Source: Bosea sp. F3-2 (GTDB taxonomy: Bacteria; Pseudomonadota; Alphaproteobacteria; Rhizobiales; Beijerinckiaceae). From it: DNA of 64,000 nt. Below the pieces are notes generated by a model, which did no database searches, had not been told where the DNA came from, and saw nothing but the letters and a program-made list of their open reading frames with translations. Both the position numbers and the translations under genes were made by a program. Below, in pieces: positions 24,244 to 33,343 of the stretch (its first letter is position 1; each line of letters starts with the position of its first letter). The stretch spans positions 1,488,001-1,552,000 of the forward strand of contig NZ_CP042331.1 of assembly GCF_008253865.1 (NCBI RefSeq), read 5' to 3'.

Positions 24244-27200
24244 TCAGAATCTCACAGCCAGCGCGCCCTTGAAGCTGTGGTCCTGGGCATCGGTTGCGAG
24301 CTGCCCGGCATAGGACAGGCTGAGCGTCGCATTTCGGCTGATGGCGAGGTCGAGCCCTGCTTCCGCCAGCGCTGCATCGCGAGCGATCGGCAGGCCCGCG
24401 ATGGTGAACGCACTGGATCCTGCGAAAGCGAGTGTCGTCCTCGGATCGACGTCGCCGAAGGCGTGGCGCCAGGCGAGTGCCCCACGCAGGCTCAGCTCCA
24501 TGCCCTGGACCGCAACGGTGGTCGAGGCGCGGAGTCCCAATGTCGAGTAGCCCAGATTGGTGTCATCGCCGCGGGCAGTCAGCGCCGCGAGCCCGCCAGT
24601 CTCGCTGAAACCGGCCGTATGCAGGTTGACGTAGGCCAGGCCGACGAAAGGCTCGAGCTCGACCCGCCCCAAGGTGACGCGGTAGCCAAGCTCTCCGAAG
24701 ACCTGCGCCGTGCCCGCGTCATAGCCGCCCTTGAGCCTGTCGCCGAAGCCGGCGAAGGCGACGGTGCGGCTGGTCTCGACGTCGTGCCAGGTGTAGCTCG
24801 CGCCGACCCTGAGCCCGAGCGCTCCCCACTGGCCACCACCATAGAGGCCAAGATGATAGTTGTCGCTCTCGCCCGAGGAGAGCCTGCCCTTCACGTCGAA
24901 TTCGCTGTGGCTGTAGCCGGCGATGAGGCCGAAGCGCAGCGTGTCGAACACGGCTGCGTCGGCGCCGAGCAGGAAGCCCCCCGTCGAGCGGGTCAGGCCG
25001 GCGGCGTTGCGGTTTCCGTCGGTCCTGCCCCAGGCGCCGTAGCCCTGGCCCCAGACGGCGAAGCGGTCGGACCTCAGCGCCGGCATCGGGCCCGTCACGC
25101 CTGGCGCAAGATCAGCGGTGAAGCCGTAGCTCATGGTCGCCATTGGCGCTGCGCCGACCGAGCCGAAGGCCGAGCGCAGCCGGTCGTTCATCGCATTGCG
25201 CATGAACCAGCTCTCGTCGATCAACGCCGTTTTCGCCGAGGCATGGATCTCGCCGGAGAGCGTGTCGAAAGCTACCCGTGCCGAGGGCGCATCGAGCATC
25301 AGGAGGCTGTTGTAGAGCGCGAGCGTCCCGCCCGCCTGCGGCAGCGTGTTCAGCGCCACAGCAGTCGCGAACTGGTTGCGTGTCTCCGCCACGGTCTGGA
25401 AGACGGAAGGCGGCGGAGCGGGTGGCGTCACCGGCGGCGCGGCCGGATCGGAGGGCGTCACCGGCGATGTGCCCTTGACCGCGATGACGAGGTCGACCTG
25501 GTTCGGCTGCTGGTCGAGGCTGAGGTCGAGGAAGGCCGAGCGCGAGACCGCGCCGGGCGCGGTGCCCGAGACGCCGCCGGTCGCGGTCAGGACCGTGTAG
25601 CGCTGGCCGTTGATGTAGCTGGTCTGCGGATCGAGCGCGGTCACGCCGACCTGGCTGCCGGTGACGATGGCGCTTCCGGTCACGGCGATGCGGTCGGAGG
25701 TGCCGTTGCCGGCGATCTCGGCCTCGTAGGTCGAGCCGGGCGCCAGCGTCAGGTTGCCATTGACGTTGAGGGTGCCGATCGAGTTGCCCGGGGCAATGGT
25801 CGCCCCCGATTGGATCGTGGTGGAGCCGACCGTGCCGCTGCCGCCGAGCGCTGCGCCCGAGAGCACGGTGACGGCCGAGTTCGCGAACGAGGCATTCACC
25901 GAGAGCTTGCCCGCCTCGACGGTGGTGGAGCCGCCCAGATTGCCGTCGCCGGTCAGATTGAGATTGCCCGCCCCGCGCTTGGTGAGGGTGCCGGTGCCGT
26001 TGATCGCTCGGGCGAAGGTTCCGTCGCCCGGCTGGTCGAAGACCAGCGCGGCGTTGTTGTGGATCGGACCGAGGCCGAAGCTCGTCGCCGAGCCTATCAG
26101 CGTGCCGGCCTGGATCAGCGTGCCGCCATAGCTGTTGGTACCGGTCAGGGTGAGCGACCCGGCCCCCAGCTTCTGCACGTCGCCGCTGCCCGAAATGGTT
26201 CCGGTGAAGGTGATGTTGTCCGAGCGGTTGAAGGCGAGCGTGCGATTGTTGACGACGTTGCCGATGATCGAGCCGGTGGTGCCGCCATTGCCGATCTGCA
26301 GGACGCCGGCGCTGATCGTCGTGCCGCCTGTGTAGCTGTTGGTGCCGGTCAGGATCTGCGTGCCGGCGCCGCTCTTGACCAGCTTCAGCGGCGCGTCGCC
26401 CGGCTCACCATCCAAGATCGTGCCGGCGAAACTCGCCGTTCCGGAGGGCAGCACAACGGTCAGCGAGCCGGCCAGTGTGTCGTGGGCATTGACGACGATG
26501 CCCGAGCCTGAGAGCGAGCGCACCATCGTGTTGTGGCCGTTCGTCATCAGCGCGCCGGTGCTGGCAAGCGTCACGTCTGAGTTCGGCGAGAAGGCGGTGT
26601 TGGTGAGCGCCGTCAGTGTCACGCCGGCGCCAACCGAAGTCGGGCCGGTATAGCTGTTGTTACCGCGGAGATCGACCGCACCGATATCGGTATCGCTGTT
26701 GACAAAGGCGAGCGCTCCGCCGGCGCCGCTGCCATCGGTGATATTGCCCGAGAGCGTCATCACCTGGCCGTTGACGTCGACCCTGCCGCCGGCGGCGTTG
26801 ACTACGATGGCATTGGCGAAGCTGTTGATGAAGTTCGTTCCCGCCTTGAACGTGCCGCCGTTCAGCGTAAGCGCACCCGGACCGAGCGCATCGGCGCTGC
26901 CCGCCTGCAGGGTGCCTGCCGTGATCACCGTGCCGCCGCCATGGCTGTTGAAGCCGGAGAGCAGCAGCGTACCGGCACCGAGCTTGGTCAGGCTGCCAGG
27001 CCCGGAGACCGCGCCACCCAGCTCGAACTGCGTACCGGCCGCCACGTCGAAGCCGCCGGGGCCGTCGAGCGTCACCGGGCGGAACGAGGCGAAGCTGGCC
27101 GTGGTCGCGAGCGTGCCACCATTGAGGCTCAAGCCGCCGGAGGCCGCCCCGAGATTGGCATCAGCGGAGATCTGCAGTACGCCGCCTTCGATCGCCGTGC

Positions 27201-29595
27201 CGCCGCTGTAGCTGTTGCTGCCGGAGAGCACGAGCCTGCCGTTGCCGACCTTGGCGATGGCCGTGCCGCCGCCATCGGCGATGGTCGAAGCGATGTTGGC
27301 GGTGACGCCGTTATCGACGTTGAAGGTGCCGGCCGTGCCGCTCGCGGGCCGGATCGAAAGCGTGCCGCCGCTCAGCGCGTAGCCATTCGCCGAGAATTGC
27401 AGGGTGTCGAAGCTTATCGTGCCGGCAACGCTGACCGCGCCGCCGGCGGTGCCGGCGAAGACGCCGACCGAGCCGCCCCAGCCGGCATTGGCGCTGCCGG
27501 TGCTATTGGTCCAATTGGTGCCGAAGGGAGCCCAGGTGCCGGCGCCGCCGTTGACGAGGCCGTTGCCGATTGTGTTCGTGCCGTCCCAGAACTGCATGGT
27601 CTGGCCGGTGCCGAACACGGCGAGGTTGACCTGCCCCGCCGTCGCCGTCTCGACCTGCGCGTTGGCGATGGTGAAGCCGCTGCGGGTCGAGGTCACGCCC
27701 TGGCTGGCGAAGCTGCCGGCGAGCGTGCCGCCATAGTCGAACAGCCGATAATGGCCGGCGGCCGCCGCGCGCGCATCGAGGGTGCCGCCGAGCGTGAGAT
27801 TGCCGGTGACCTCGACGAGGTCGTTGCCGGCGACGGGATCGCTGCCGCCGACCACGCCCGGCGAATTCAGCTCGAAGATCGAGGTCGAGCCGCCATTCAG
27901 CGTGAGCGCACCGACCGTCAGCGTGCCGGGACTATGGCCCGCCGACAGGGTGCCGTTGACGGTTACGGCCCCGGCGATGCCGCCCGTCCCGGACAACGTC
28001 GCGCCGGCGTTCACCGTCATCGCCCCCAGCCCGCTCAGCGTGCCGTCGACACGCAGCTCGCCGGCCGAAACCAGCGTGGCGCCGCCATAGCTGCTGGCCC
28101 CGCTCAGGGTCTGCAGGCCCGCTCCCTGCTTGACGAGGCCGCCGGTGCCGTCGATCGAACCGGCGAAAATCTGGTTCGTCGCATTGCCGAAGGTCAACGT
28201 GTTGAGGCCGAGCGCGACCGTGCTGCCAGCGACACCGGACAAGGAACCGATGGTCTTGTCGCCGAAGCCGAGGCTCATGTCGAAAGCGGCGCCTGCCCCG
28301 GCAAGCGAGACAGCCGAACTCGCCGCAAGGCTGCCGCCAGTGAGCGCCAGCGTGCCGGCATTGATCGTCGTGCCGCCCGTATAGGTGTTCGCACCGTCCA
28401 GCGTCAGCGTGCCAGCGCCCTGCTTGACGAGGCCGCCCGAGCCGCCGATGACACCGGCGAAGGTCTGATTGAACGCATCGCCTAAGATCAGCGTGTGGGC
28501 ACCGAGCGCGACGGTGGTGGCGGCGCTGCCCGCCAACGCTCCGATGGTTCGGTTGCCGTCGGCGGCGCTGATGTCGAAGCCCGCTCCTGCATTGGCAAGG
28601 TTCAAGGCGCCGGTCATGGCGAGGCTGCCTGCGCCGCTCAGCGCGAGCGTGCCGGCATTGATCGTGGTGCCGCCGATATAGGCGTTTGCGCCGGTGAATG
28701 TCTGCGTGCCGGCGCCGCCCTTCACGAGCGTGCCGGAGCCGGTGATGACGCCGGCGTAACTGGTGCTACTGGCGGAGGAGGTGGTGAGCGTCGCCGTGCC
28801 CAGAGCGATGGCGCCGCCCGTTCCGCTCAGGCCGGCGACGCTCTGGTTGAAACCGTTGAGGTCGAGCGTGCCGCCATTGACGGTGAGCGGCCCGGGGCCG
28901 AGCGTGTTCACCTCGTTCGTCTGCAGGAGGCCGGCCTCAACGACGGTGCCACCATGGCTGTTCGCGCCGGCCAGAAACATCGTGCCTGCGCCGGTCTTGA
29001 TGAGGGCGCCAGAGCCCGAGAGGGTGGCTCCCGACTCAATCGAAAAAGAGCCGCCCGCAACGACATTCACCGTTAGGTCGGTCGCCGCGACGACCGCCAT
29101 CGGCCCATAGCCCAGGAAGAATATCTCGGGGGTGGCCGCCTGCACGTCGATGGTCGCGTTCGTGCCGTCGAATCTCAGCGTGCCATTGCCGATGCCGTAG
29201 CGGGTTCCGCTGCTGGGAGCAAAAGTGAGGGTGTTCACCGTGAATGTCCCACCGCTCAGGTTGATCCCGGTATTGACGGGTGGGTCGGGCAGGAGCACCT
29301 GCGCCGTCGCGCTGTTCGGGACAACGCCCGTGTCCCAAGAGCCGGGCGTGCTCCAGGAAGCGCCACCCCCGCCAACGAAGGTGAAGGTCTGGGCCATTGC
29401 GGCGCCGGCCGGCAGCGTCAATACAGCAATGGTGGCGCCAGCAAGCGCCGTCGAACCTTTCAGCAGGCGGGCACGGCGAGCCATGCCGGGAGCGGGGCCT
29501 GTGGCGGGGCGAACATGCGAGAAGGCGTCAGGTCGCCTCGTTGGCCTCGCCCGGATCGAGGCGAAGTCGGGGAAGCCCCGTTCGTCCAAACGCAT
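24244..29595 (-). CDS. Large autotransporter with passenger beta-repeats
   Basis: A 1783-residue outer-membrane autotransporter. A signal peptide (about residues 38-70, ending PAGAAMAQ) is followed by a passenger with about ten autotransporter-associated beta-strand repeats of the type GAGTLTLDGANTYTGGTT, a proline-rich linker (near 1450-1475), and a C-terminal barrel of about 280 residues ending in phenylalanine (ALAVRF). The ATG at 29484 (residue 38) would give a conventional signal peptide; the longer start would be an extended one. The target is unknown. A LuxR-type regulator is divergent. Confidence 0.9.
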   Translation of the reverse strand: MRLDERGFPDFASIRARPTRRPDAFSHVRPATGPAPGMARRARLLKGSTALAGATIAVLTLPAGAAMAQTFTFVGGGGASWSTPGSWDTGVVPNSATAQVLLPDPPVNTGINLSGGTFTVNTLTFAPSSGTRYGIGNGTLRFDGTNATIDVQAATPEIFFLGYGPMAVVAATDLTVNVVAGGSFSIESGATLSGSGALIKTGAGTMFLAGANSHGGTVVEAGLLQTNEVNTLGPGPLTVNGGTLDLNGFNQSVAGLSGTGGAIALGTATLTTSSASSTSYAGVITGSGTLVKGGAGTQTFTGANAYIGGTTINAGTLALSGAGSLAMTGALNLANAGAGFDISAADGNRTIGALAGSAATTVALGAHTLILGDAFNQTFAGVIGGSGGLVKQGAGTLTLDGANTYTGGTTINAGTLALTGGSLAASSAVSLAGAGAAFDMSLGFGDKTIGSLSGVAGSTVALGLNTLTFGNATNQIFAGSIDGTGGLVKQGAGLQTLSGASSYGGATLVSAGELRVDGTLSGLGAMTVNAGATLSGTGGIAGAVTVNGTLSAGHSPGTLTVGALTLNGGSTSIFELNSPGVVGGSDPVAGNDLVEVTGNLTLGGTLDARAAAAGHYRLFDYGGTLAGSFASQGVTSTRSGFTIANAQVETATAGQVNLAVFGTGQTMQFWDGTNTIGNGLVNGGAGTWAPFGTNWTNSTGSANAGWGGSVGVFAGTAGGAVSVAGTISFDTLQFSANGYALSGGTLSIRPASGTAGTFNVDNGVTANIASTIADGGGTAIAKVGNGRLVLSGSNSYSGGTAIEGGVLQISADANLGAASGGLSLNGGTLATTASFASFRPVTLDGPGGFDVAAGTQFELGGAVSGPGSLTKLGAGTLLLSGFNSHGGGTVITAGTLQAGSADALGPGALTLNGGTFKAGTNFINSFANAIVVNAAGGRVDVNGQVMTLSGNITDGSGAGGALAFVNSDTDIGAVDLRGNNSYTGPTSVGAGVTLTALTNTAFSPNSDVTLASTGALMTNGHNTMVRSLSGSGIVVNAHDTLAGSLTVVLPSGTASFAGTILDGEPGDAPLKLVKSGAGTQILTGTNSYTGGTTISAGVLQIGNGGTTGSIIGNVVNNRTLAFNRSDNITFTGTISGSGDVQKLGAGSLTLTGTNSYGGTLIQAGTLIGSATSFGLGPIHNNAALVFDQPGDGTFARAINGTGTLTKRGAGNLNLTGDGNLGGSTTVEAGKLSVNASFANSAVTVLSGAALGGSGTVGSTTIQSGATIAPGNSIGTLNVNGNLTLAPGSTYEAEIAGNGTSDRIAVTGSAIVTGSQVGVTALDPQTSYINGQRYTVLTATGGVSGTAPGAVSRSAFLDLSLDQQPNQVDLVIAVKGTSPVTPSDPAAPPVTPPAPPPSVFQTVAETRNQFATAVALNTLPQAGGTLALYNSLLMLDAPSARVAFDTLSGEIHASAKTALIDESWFMRNAMNDRLRSAFGSVGAAPMATMSYGFTADLAPGVTGPMPALRSDRFAVWGQGYGAWGRTDGNRNAAGLTRSTGGFLLGADAAVFDTLRFGLIAGYSHSEFDVKGRLSSGESDNYHLGLYGGGQWGALGLRVGASYTWHDVETSRTVAFAGFGDRLKGGYDAGTAQVFGELGYRVTLGRVELEPFVGLAYVNLHTAGFSETGGLAALTARGDDTNLGYSTLGLRASTTVAVQGMELSLRGALAWRHAFGDVDPRTTLAFAGSSAFTIAGLPIARDAALAEAGLDLAISRNATLSLSYAGQLATDAQDHSFKGALAVRF

Positions 29596-29813
29596 GCCGC
29601 AATGCCCCCGCAGGCAAGCCGCCGCAGCCGCCTGGCACAGGCCATTATCTCAGGCGAATCGCGGCTCGCCCACTACCCGAAAGGGTATGGTCCGCGCCAT
29701 GCGATGCGGAAGATGCAGGCTCGCGCTTTAACGCATACCCCACCGATCGTCGCTAGATAATGGTGGTCAGGCGCACCGGCTTGGGACACGACGCGCCACG
29801 AAACCGAGGAATC

Positions 29814-30623
29814 ATGGACGGCGACCTGAGGAACGAGATCATTGCTCTCTATGAAGCCCAGCCGGACCTGCTCAGCCTGCCCGGTCTTATCTTCGCCGGG
29901 GTCAGCCGCCTGATCGGCGCGGAGGTGGTGAGCTTTTCCGAGTTTCATCACCCGAGCCGGGATTTCCGCTCGATGGTTTCGGTGGAGGACGATCCCGAAA
30001 GGCGGGGCCGGGCCATGCAGGCCTTCGCCAGCCACATGCACTCGCATCCGTTCTGGCAGTATGACCCTGCCTTCTTCGGCGAGCGGGCGCTGCGTGAATC
30101 GGATTTCTTCACGGAGGAGGCGTTCCTGGCGCTGCCGATCGCCAGGGAGGTCTTCCTGCCATCCGGCGCGCGCCACATGATGGCCGTCGTCCTGACACAC
30201 GAGCACTACGTCGTGACGATCGTCGGCCACCGCGTCCTGGGTCGGCCGCCCTTCAGCGAGGCGGAGCGCGACAGGCTGGAAGCCTTCCGCCCGCATATGA
30301 TGCGCAGCTACCAGCAGGCGCAGGAGCGCACGCTGGCCAAGCTCACTCCCGGCGAGCGGCTGCGGCTGGCCTTTCCCGATCTCACACCGCGGCAGCTCGA
30401 GGTCGCCTCCCTGATCGCCTCGGGCAAGTCGAACGAGGAGATCGCCACGATCCTCGGCACCGGCATCGATGCCGTCAAAGCCCATGTCAAGGCGATCTAC
30501 GGCAAGATCGATCTCGACAGCCGCCGCGCCATGGCGGCCGTCGCCCACACCGTGCCGCCATTCGCGAAGCTGCCGCCCCTCTGGAAGCTCGATCTGGAAG
30601 CCTGGGGCGGCCGAGGCGAATAG
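29814..30623 (+). CDS. LuxR-family transcriptional regulator
   Basis: A 269-residue protein. The C-terminus has a LuxR helix-turn-helix (about residues 195-250): LTPRQLEVASLIASGKSNEE then ILGTGIDAVKAHVKAIYGKI. The N-terminal 180 residues look like a GAF-like sensor but have no named ligand motif. ATG at 29814 follows GAGGAATC and is preferred to the one at 29760. It is divergent from the autotransporter and could regulate it; this is inference from position. Confidence 0.82.
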   Translation: MDGDLRNEIIALYEAQPDLLSLPGLIFAGVSRLIGAEVVSFSEFHHPSRDFRSMVSVEDDPERRGRAMQAFASHMHSHPFWQYDPAFFGERALRESDFFTEEAFLALPIAREVFLPSGARHMMAVVLTHEHYVVTIVGHRVLGRPPFSEAERDRLEAFRPHMMRSYQQAQERTLAKLTPGERLRLAFPDLTPRQLEVASLIASGKSNEEIATILGTGIDAVKAHVKAIYGKIDLDSRRAMAAVAHTVPPFAKLPPLWKLDLEAWGGRGE

Positions 30624-30713
30624 CTGGGCTAGGCAGGCCACCGGCGGATCAGGAGCTTGATCTGCCGGCGCGTGCCAAGTCTCTTCGCGGCAGAACTCTA
30701 TGCTCGGAGCGAG

Positions 30714-31796
30714 CTAGGCCTTCTGCATCAAGGCCGAGCGCAGCTGAAGCAGCTCCTCACACACCGCTTCGAGCTCCTGCACGACGAAGCCGTTGCGGAG
30801 AGCGGGGCAGTGTTCGGCGAGCCTGTCGCCGAGGATGCCGGTGAAGACGACCTTGCCTTCGGGCGAGACGACAAGGCCGTTTTCCTGCTCGAACGACGCA
30901 TTCCAGGCAATCGCTTCAGCACCGGTGATACCGCCCGGAAGATCGAGTTCGAGCGCCCCGTCCACGAGGCGGACCGGATAGCCGCCCGGCAGGCCGTTCG
31001 GCCCGGGGACATGCCCCTTCCATGACCGGTTGGCCGCCATGGCGAGCAGCATGGGAACGCCGCTGGCGCCGGAGATCTCGATGACCGGTTCGGGTGTGAG
31101 CTGGATGTCCGCGAAGCGCGCATAGACGTCCGCGACCTCTGTGCCTTCGAGCCAGACGCGCGGAGACCGACCGCCCCGATCCTCCGGCCGGCGACGCCAG
31201 GCGGCGAGGTTCTGGTAATGGGCGAGAACCTTGACCTCGCTTCCCGGCGGCGTGGCGACCGAGCCGGCGAAGACGTTGGACAGGATCGCGACATTGCCCA
31301 TGCCGCAAGCGACGTCATGGCCCATCGCACGGATCATGCCGTTGACCACGTCCGGGAAGCCGCAATTGACCAATGTCACCGGCCTGCCACCGCGCGTGAT
31401 CGCCGCGGCGACCCGCGATGAGAGCAGCGCCTGGAACACCGCCGTAGCGCTCAGGCCGCCCTCGGCCACGAGCTGCGTCCAGGCGTTGCCGGTCTGGGCG
31501 ATCACCTGCGATGTCTGAATCGAGGCGGCCTGGACGACGATGCGCGGACCGGTTGCAGCGAGCATCTCGTCTGATGCGTTCGGAGCGAGCAGATCGACTG
31601 CGTGGGTGGTAAAGCGGGCCTTCTTGCCGAACAGCGCGGCACGAGCGTTCGCAGCGGTGCGCAGCCAGTTCAACCGCTCGCGATTGCGGCCGGCGATGAC
31701 GACCTCGACCGGCTCGTCCGCAGTCGCGGCAATGTCGAAGGCGATGCGCGCGGCAAAGCCGCCGGTTCCGGAAACAAGGATATCACAGCCGGCCAT
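30714..31796 (-). CDS. Saccharopine-dehydrogenase-like NAD(P)-binding protein
   Basis: A 360-residue protein with an N-terminal Rossmann fold (ILVSGTGGFAARIAFDIA, then VVIAGRNRERL), like saccharopine or opine dehydrogenases but with no clear match to a known enzyme. The middle holds NCGFPDVVNGMIRAMGHDVA, and the C-terminus is an alpha/beta substrate domain. The stop lies 1 bp from the next gene on the same strand (acyl-CoA ligase), so they share an operon with the ABC transporter. Substrate unknown. Confidence 0.65.
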   Translation of the reverse strand: MAGCDILVSGTGGFAARIAFDIAATADEPVEVVIAGRNRERLNWLRTAANARAALFGKKARFTTHAVDLLAPNASDEMLAATGPRIVVQAASIQTSQVIAQTGNAWTQLVAEGGLSATAVFQALLSSRVAAAITRGGRPVTLVNCGFPDVVNGMIRAMGHDVACGMGNVAILSNVFAGSVATPPGSEVKVLAHYQNLAAWRRRPEDRGGRSPRVWLEGTEVADVYARFADIQLTPEPVIEISGASGVPMLLAMAANRSWKGHVPGPNGLPGGYPVRLVDGALELDLPGGITGAEAIAWNASFEQENGLVVSPEGKVVFTGILGDRLAEHCPALRNGFVVQELEAVCEELLQLRSALMQKA

Positions 31797-31797
31797 C

Positions 31798-33333
31798 TCA
31801 GCGCCCCATCGCCATCGCCGCCCTGTCCCAGCAATCGTCGAGCCGGGGCGAGAGCTTGTGCTTCATGATGCGCTGGCTTGCCGTGCGTTCGAACTCATCG
31901 ACGACGGCGATATAGCGCGGGTTCTGGTAGGGCGCGAGGCGCTGGCCGAGCCAGCCGGACAGCGCCTGCGGATCGATGACGGCGCCGTCGCGCGGCTTGA
32001 CGAACAGCTTGATGTCCTGCTCGCCGACATCGGCGGCGACGCCGATCATGGCGCAGTCCTCGACCGCCTCGTGCTCGGCCGCGACATGCTCGACCTCCCA
32101 GGCTGAGACATTCTCGCCCCGGCAGCGCACGCTGTCGGTCATCCGGCCGTGGAAATAGAGATTGCCGCCGGCGTCGAAGGAGCCGAGATCGCCGGTATGG
32201 AAACCGTCGGCGCGCAAGGCCTTCGCCGTCGCCTCGGGATTGTCGAGATAGCCGGGGAAGATGGCGCCGGGAATGCTGGTCTCGATCACGATCTCGCCGC
32301 GCTCGCCGATGGCGACCGCCAGGCCATCCCCATCCAGCAATTTCACCGTGAACCAGGGCATCGGCCTGCCGACCGAGCCGACCACGCCGGTGACGTTGCA
32401 GGTCGTGAGGCTGGAGGCCTCCGTCATGCCGTAGCATTCGCGGATATCGATGCCGAAGCGGTCGCGGAACTGCGGCCAGATGTCAGCGGGGCAGCCGCCT
32501 CCCCAGGCGATGCGCACGCCGTGCTCACGGTCGCGGGCCGAAGGCGGCTGCTTCAGCAGGATCTGGAGGATGCCGCCGAGATAATGGATATGGCTCGCGC
32601 CCTCCGCTCTGACCTGATCCCAGAAGCGGCTGGCGCTGAAGCGCTCGACCATGGCGAGCGTGATGCCTCTGATCATAGGCAAGGGCAGAAGCTGCGCGCC
32701 GCCGATATGGTAGAGCGGCTCCCAGACGAAGAAGACATCACCCGGCTTCGCGTCGGAGAGCAGCGCGACGCTCTCGGCCGCCAGCCGCAGCATGCGGTGC
32801 GAAACGATCACGCCCTTCGGCCGCCCGGTGGTGCCGGAGGTGTACATGATCGCGAACACCACATCGGCCGGCGGCACGGGCTCCTCGAAGGAGCCCGTGC
32901 CGGCCAGAACGGCGTCGAGCTCGCCGCCCGGCGCATGGGCGAGCAGCGGCAGCTCCGCTTCGGACGCCATCGCCTCGGCGATCTGCGGCGCAAGCTCGGC
33001 ATCGGCAACGATAAGGCGCGGCCGCGAATGCGTCAGCAGATAGCGTAGTCCCTCGCCGCGCTGCTGGGCGTTGACCGGCACCCAGGCGACACCGGCGCGA
33101 GCGAGGCCGAAGACCACCGCGATGGTCGCGATCGAATTACGCATCATCACGGCGACCCGGTCGCCGGCCACGATGCCGCGTGTTCTCAGATGCGCGGCGA
33201 AGGCGGCCGAGCGCCGCTCGATCTCGGCATAGGTCACAGGCTCGCCGCAGAAGCGCGCATAGACGCGCTCCGGCTCTGCCGCGGCGCGTGTCGTCAGAAG
33301 GCTCACGAAGCCAGCGTCGTCGAAGGAGGTCAT
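31798..33333 (-). CDS. AMP-forming acyl-CoA ligase (CaiC-like)
   Basis: A 511-residue adenylate-forming enzyme that activates an acid to its CoA thioester with ATP. Core motifs are IMYTSGTTGRPKGVIVSHRM (P-loop), ECYGMTEASSLT, and the C-terminal hinge FHTGDLGSFDAGGNLYFHGR. The final catalytic lysine region is near QRIMKHKLSPR. The sequence is closest in style to crotonobetaine/carnitine-CoA ligases, but the substrate cannot be read from sequence. Neighbours are an ABC importer and an enoyl-CoA hydratase. Confidence 0.88.
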   Translation of the reverse strand: MTSFDDAGFVSLLTTRAAAEPERVYARFCGEPVTYAEIERRSAAFAAHLRTRGIVAGDRVAVMMRNSIATIAVVFGLARAGVAWVPVNAQQRGEGLRYLLTHSRPRLIVADAELAPQIAEAMASEAELPLLAHAPGGELDAVLAGTGSFEEPVPPADVVFAIMYTSGTTGRPKGVIVSHRMLRLAAESVALLSDAKPGDVFFVWEPLYHIGGAQLLPLPMIRGITLAMVERFSASRFWDQVRAEGASHIHYLGGILQILLKQPPSARDREHGVRIAWGGGCPADIWPQFRDRFGIDIRECYGMTEASSLTTCNVTGVVGSVGRPMPWFTVKLLDGDGLAVAIGERGEIVIETSIPGAIFPGYLDNPEATAKALRADGFHTGDLGSFDAGGNLYFHGRMTDSVRCRGENVSAWEVEHVAAEHEAVEDCAMIGVAADVGEQDIKLFVKPRDGAVIDPQALSGWLGQRLAPYQNPRYIAVVDEFERTASQRIMKHKLSPRLDDCWDRAAMAMGR

Positions 33334-33343
33334 CGTCGTCGGT

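Noticed and set aside
24277..28485. Two long plus-strand frames (744 and 514 codons) opposite the autotransporter
   Set aside because: Repetitive antisense translation of the GC-rich passenger repeats, with no ribosome site or domain.
24244..29595. CRISPR-like or tandem DNA repeat in the autotransporter gene
   Set aside because: The repeats are degenerate protein repeats of uneven length, with no fixed direct repeat and spacer.
30624..30713. Imperfect GGCGGATCA/TGATCTGCC stem after the LuxR-type gene as a terminator
   Set aside because: The stem has mismatches and no T-tract, so support is too weak to list.
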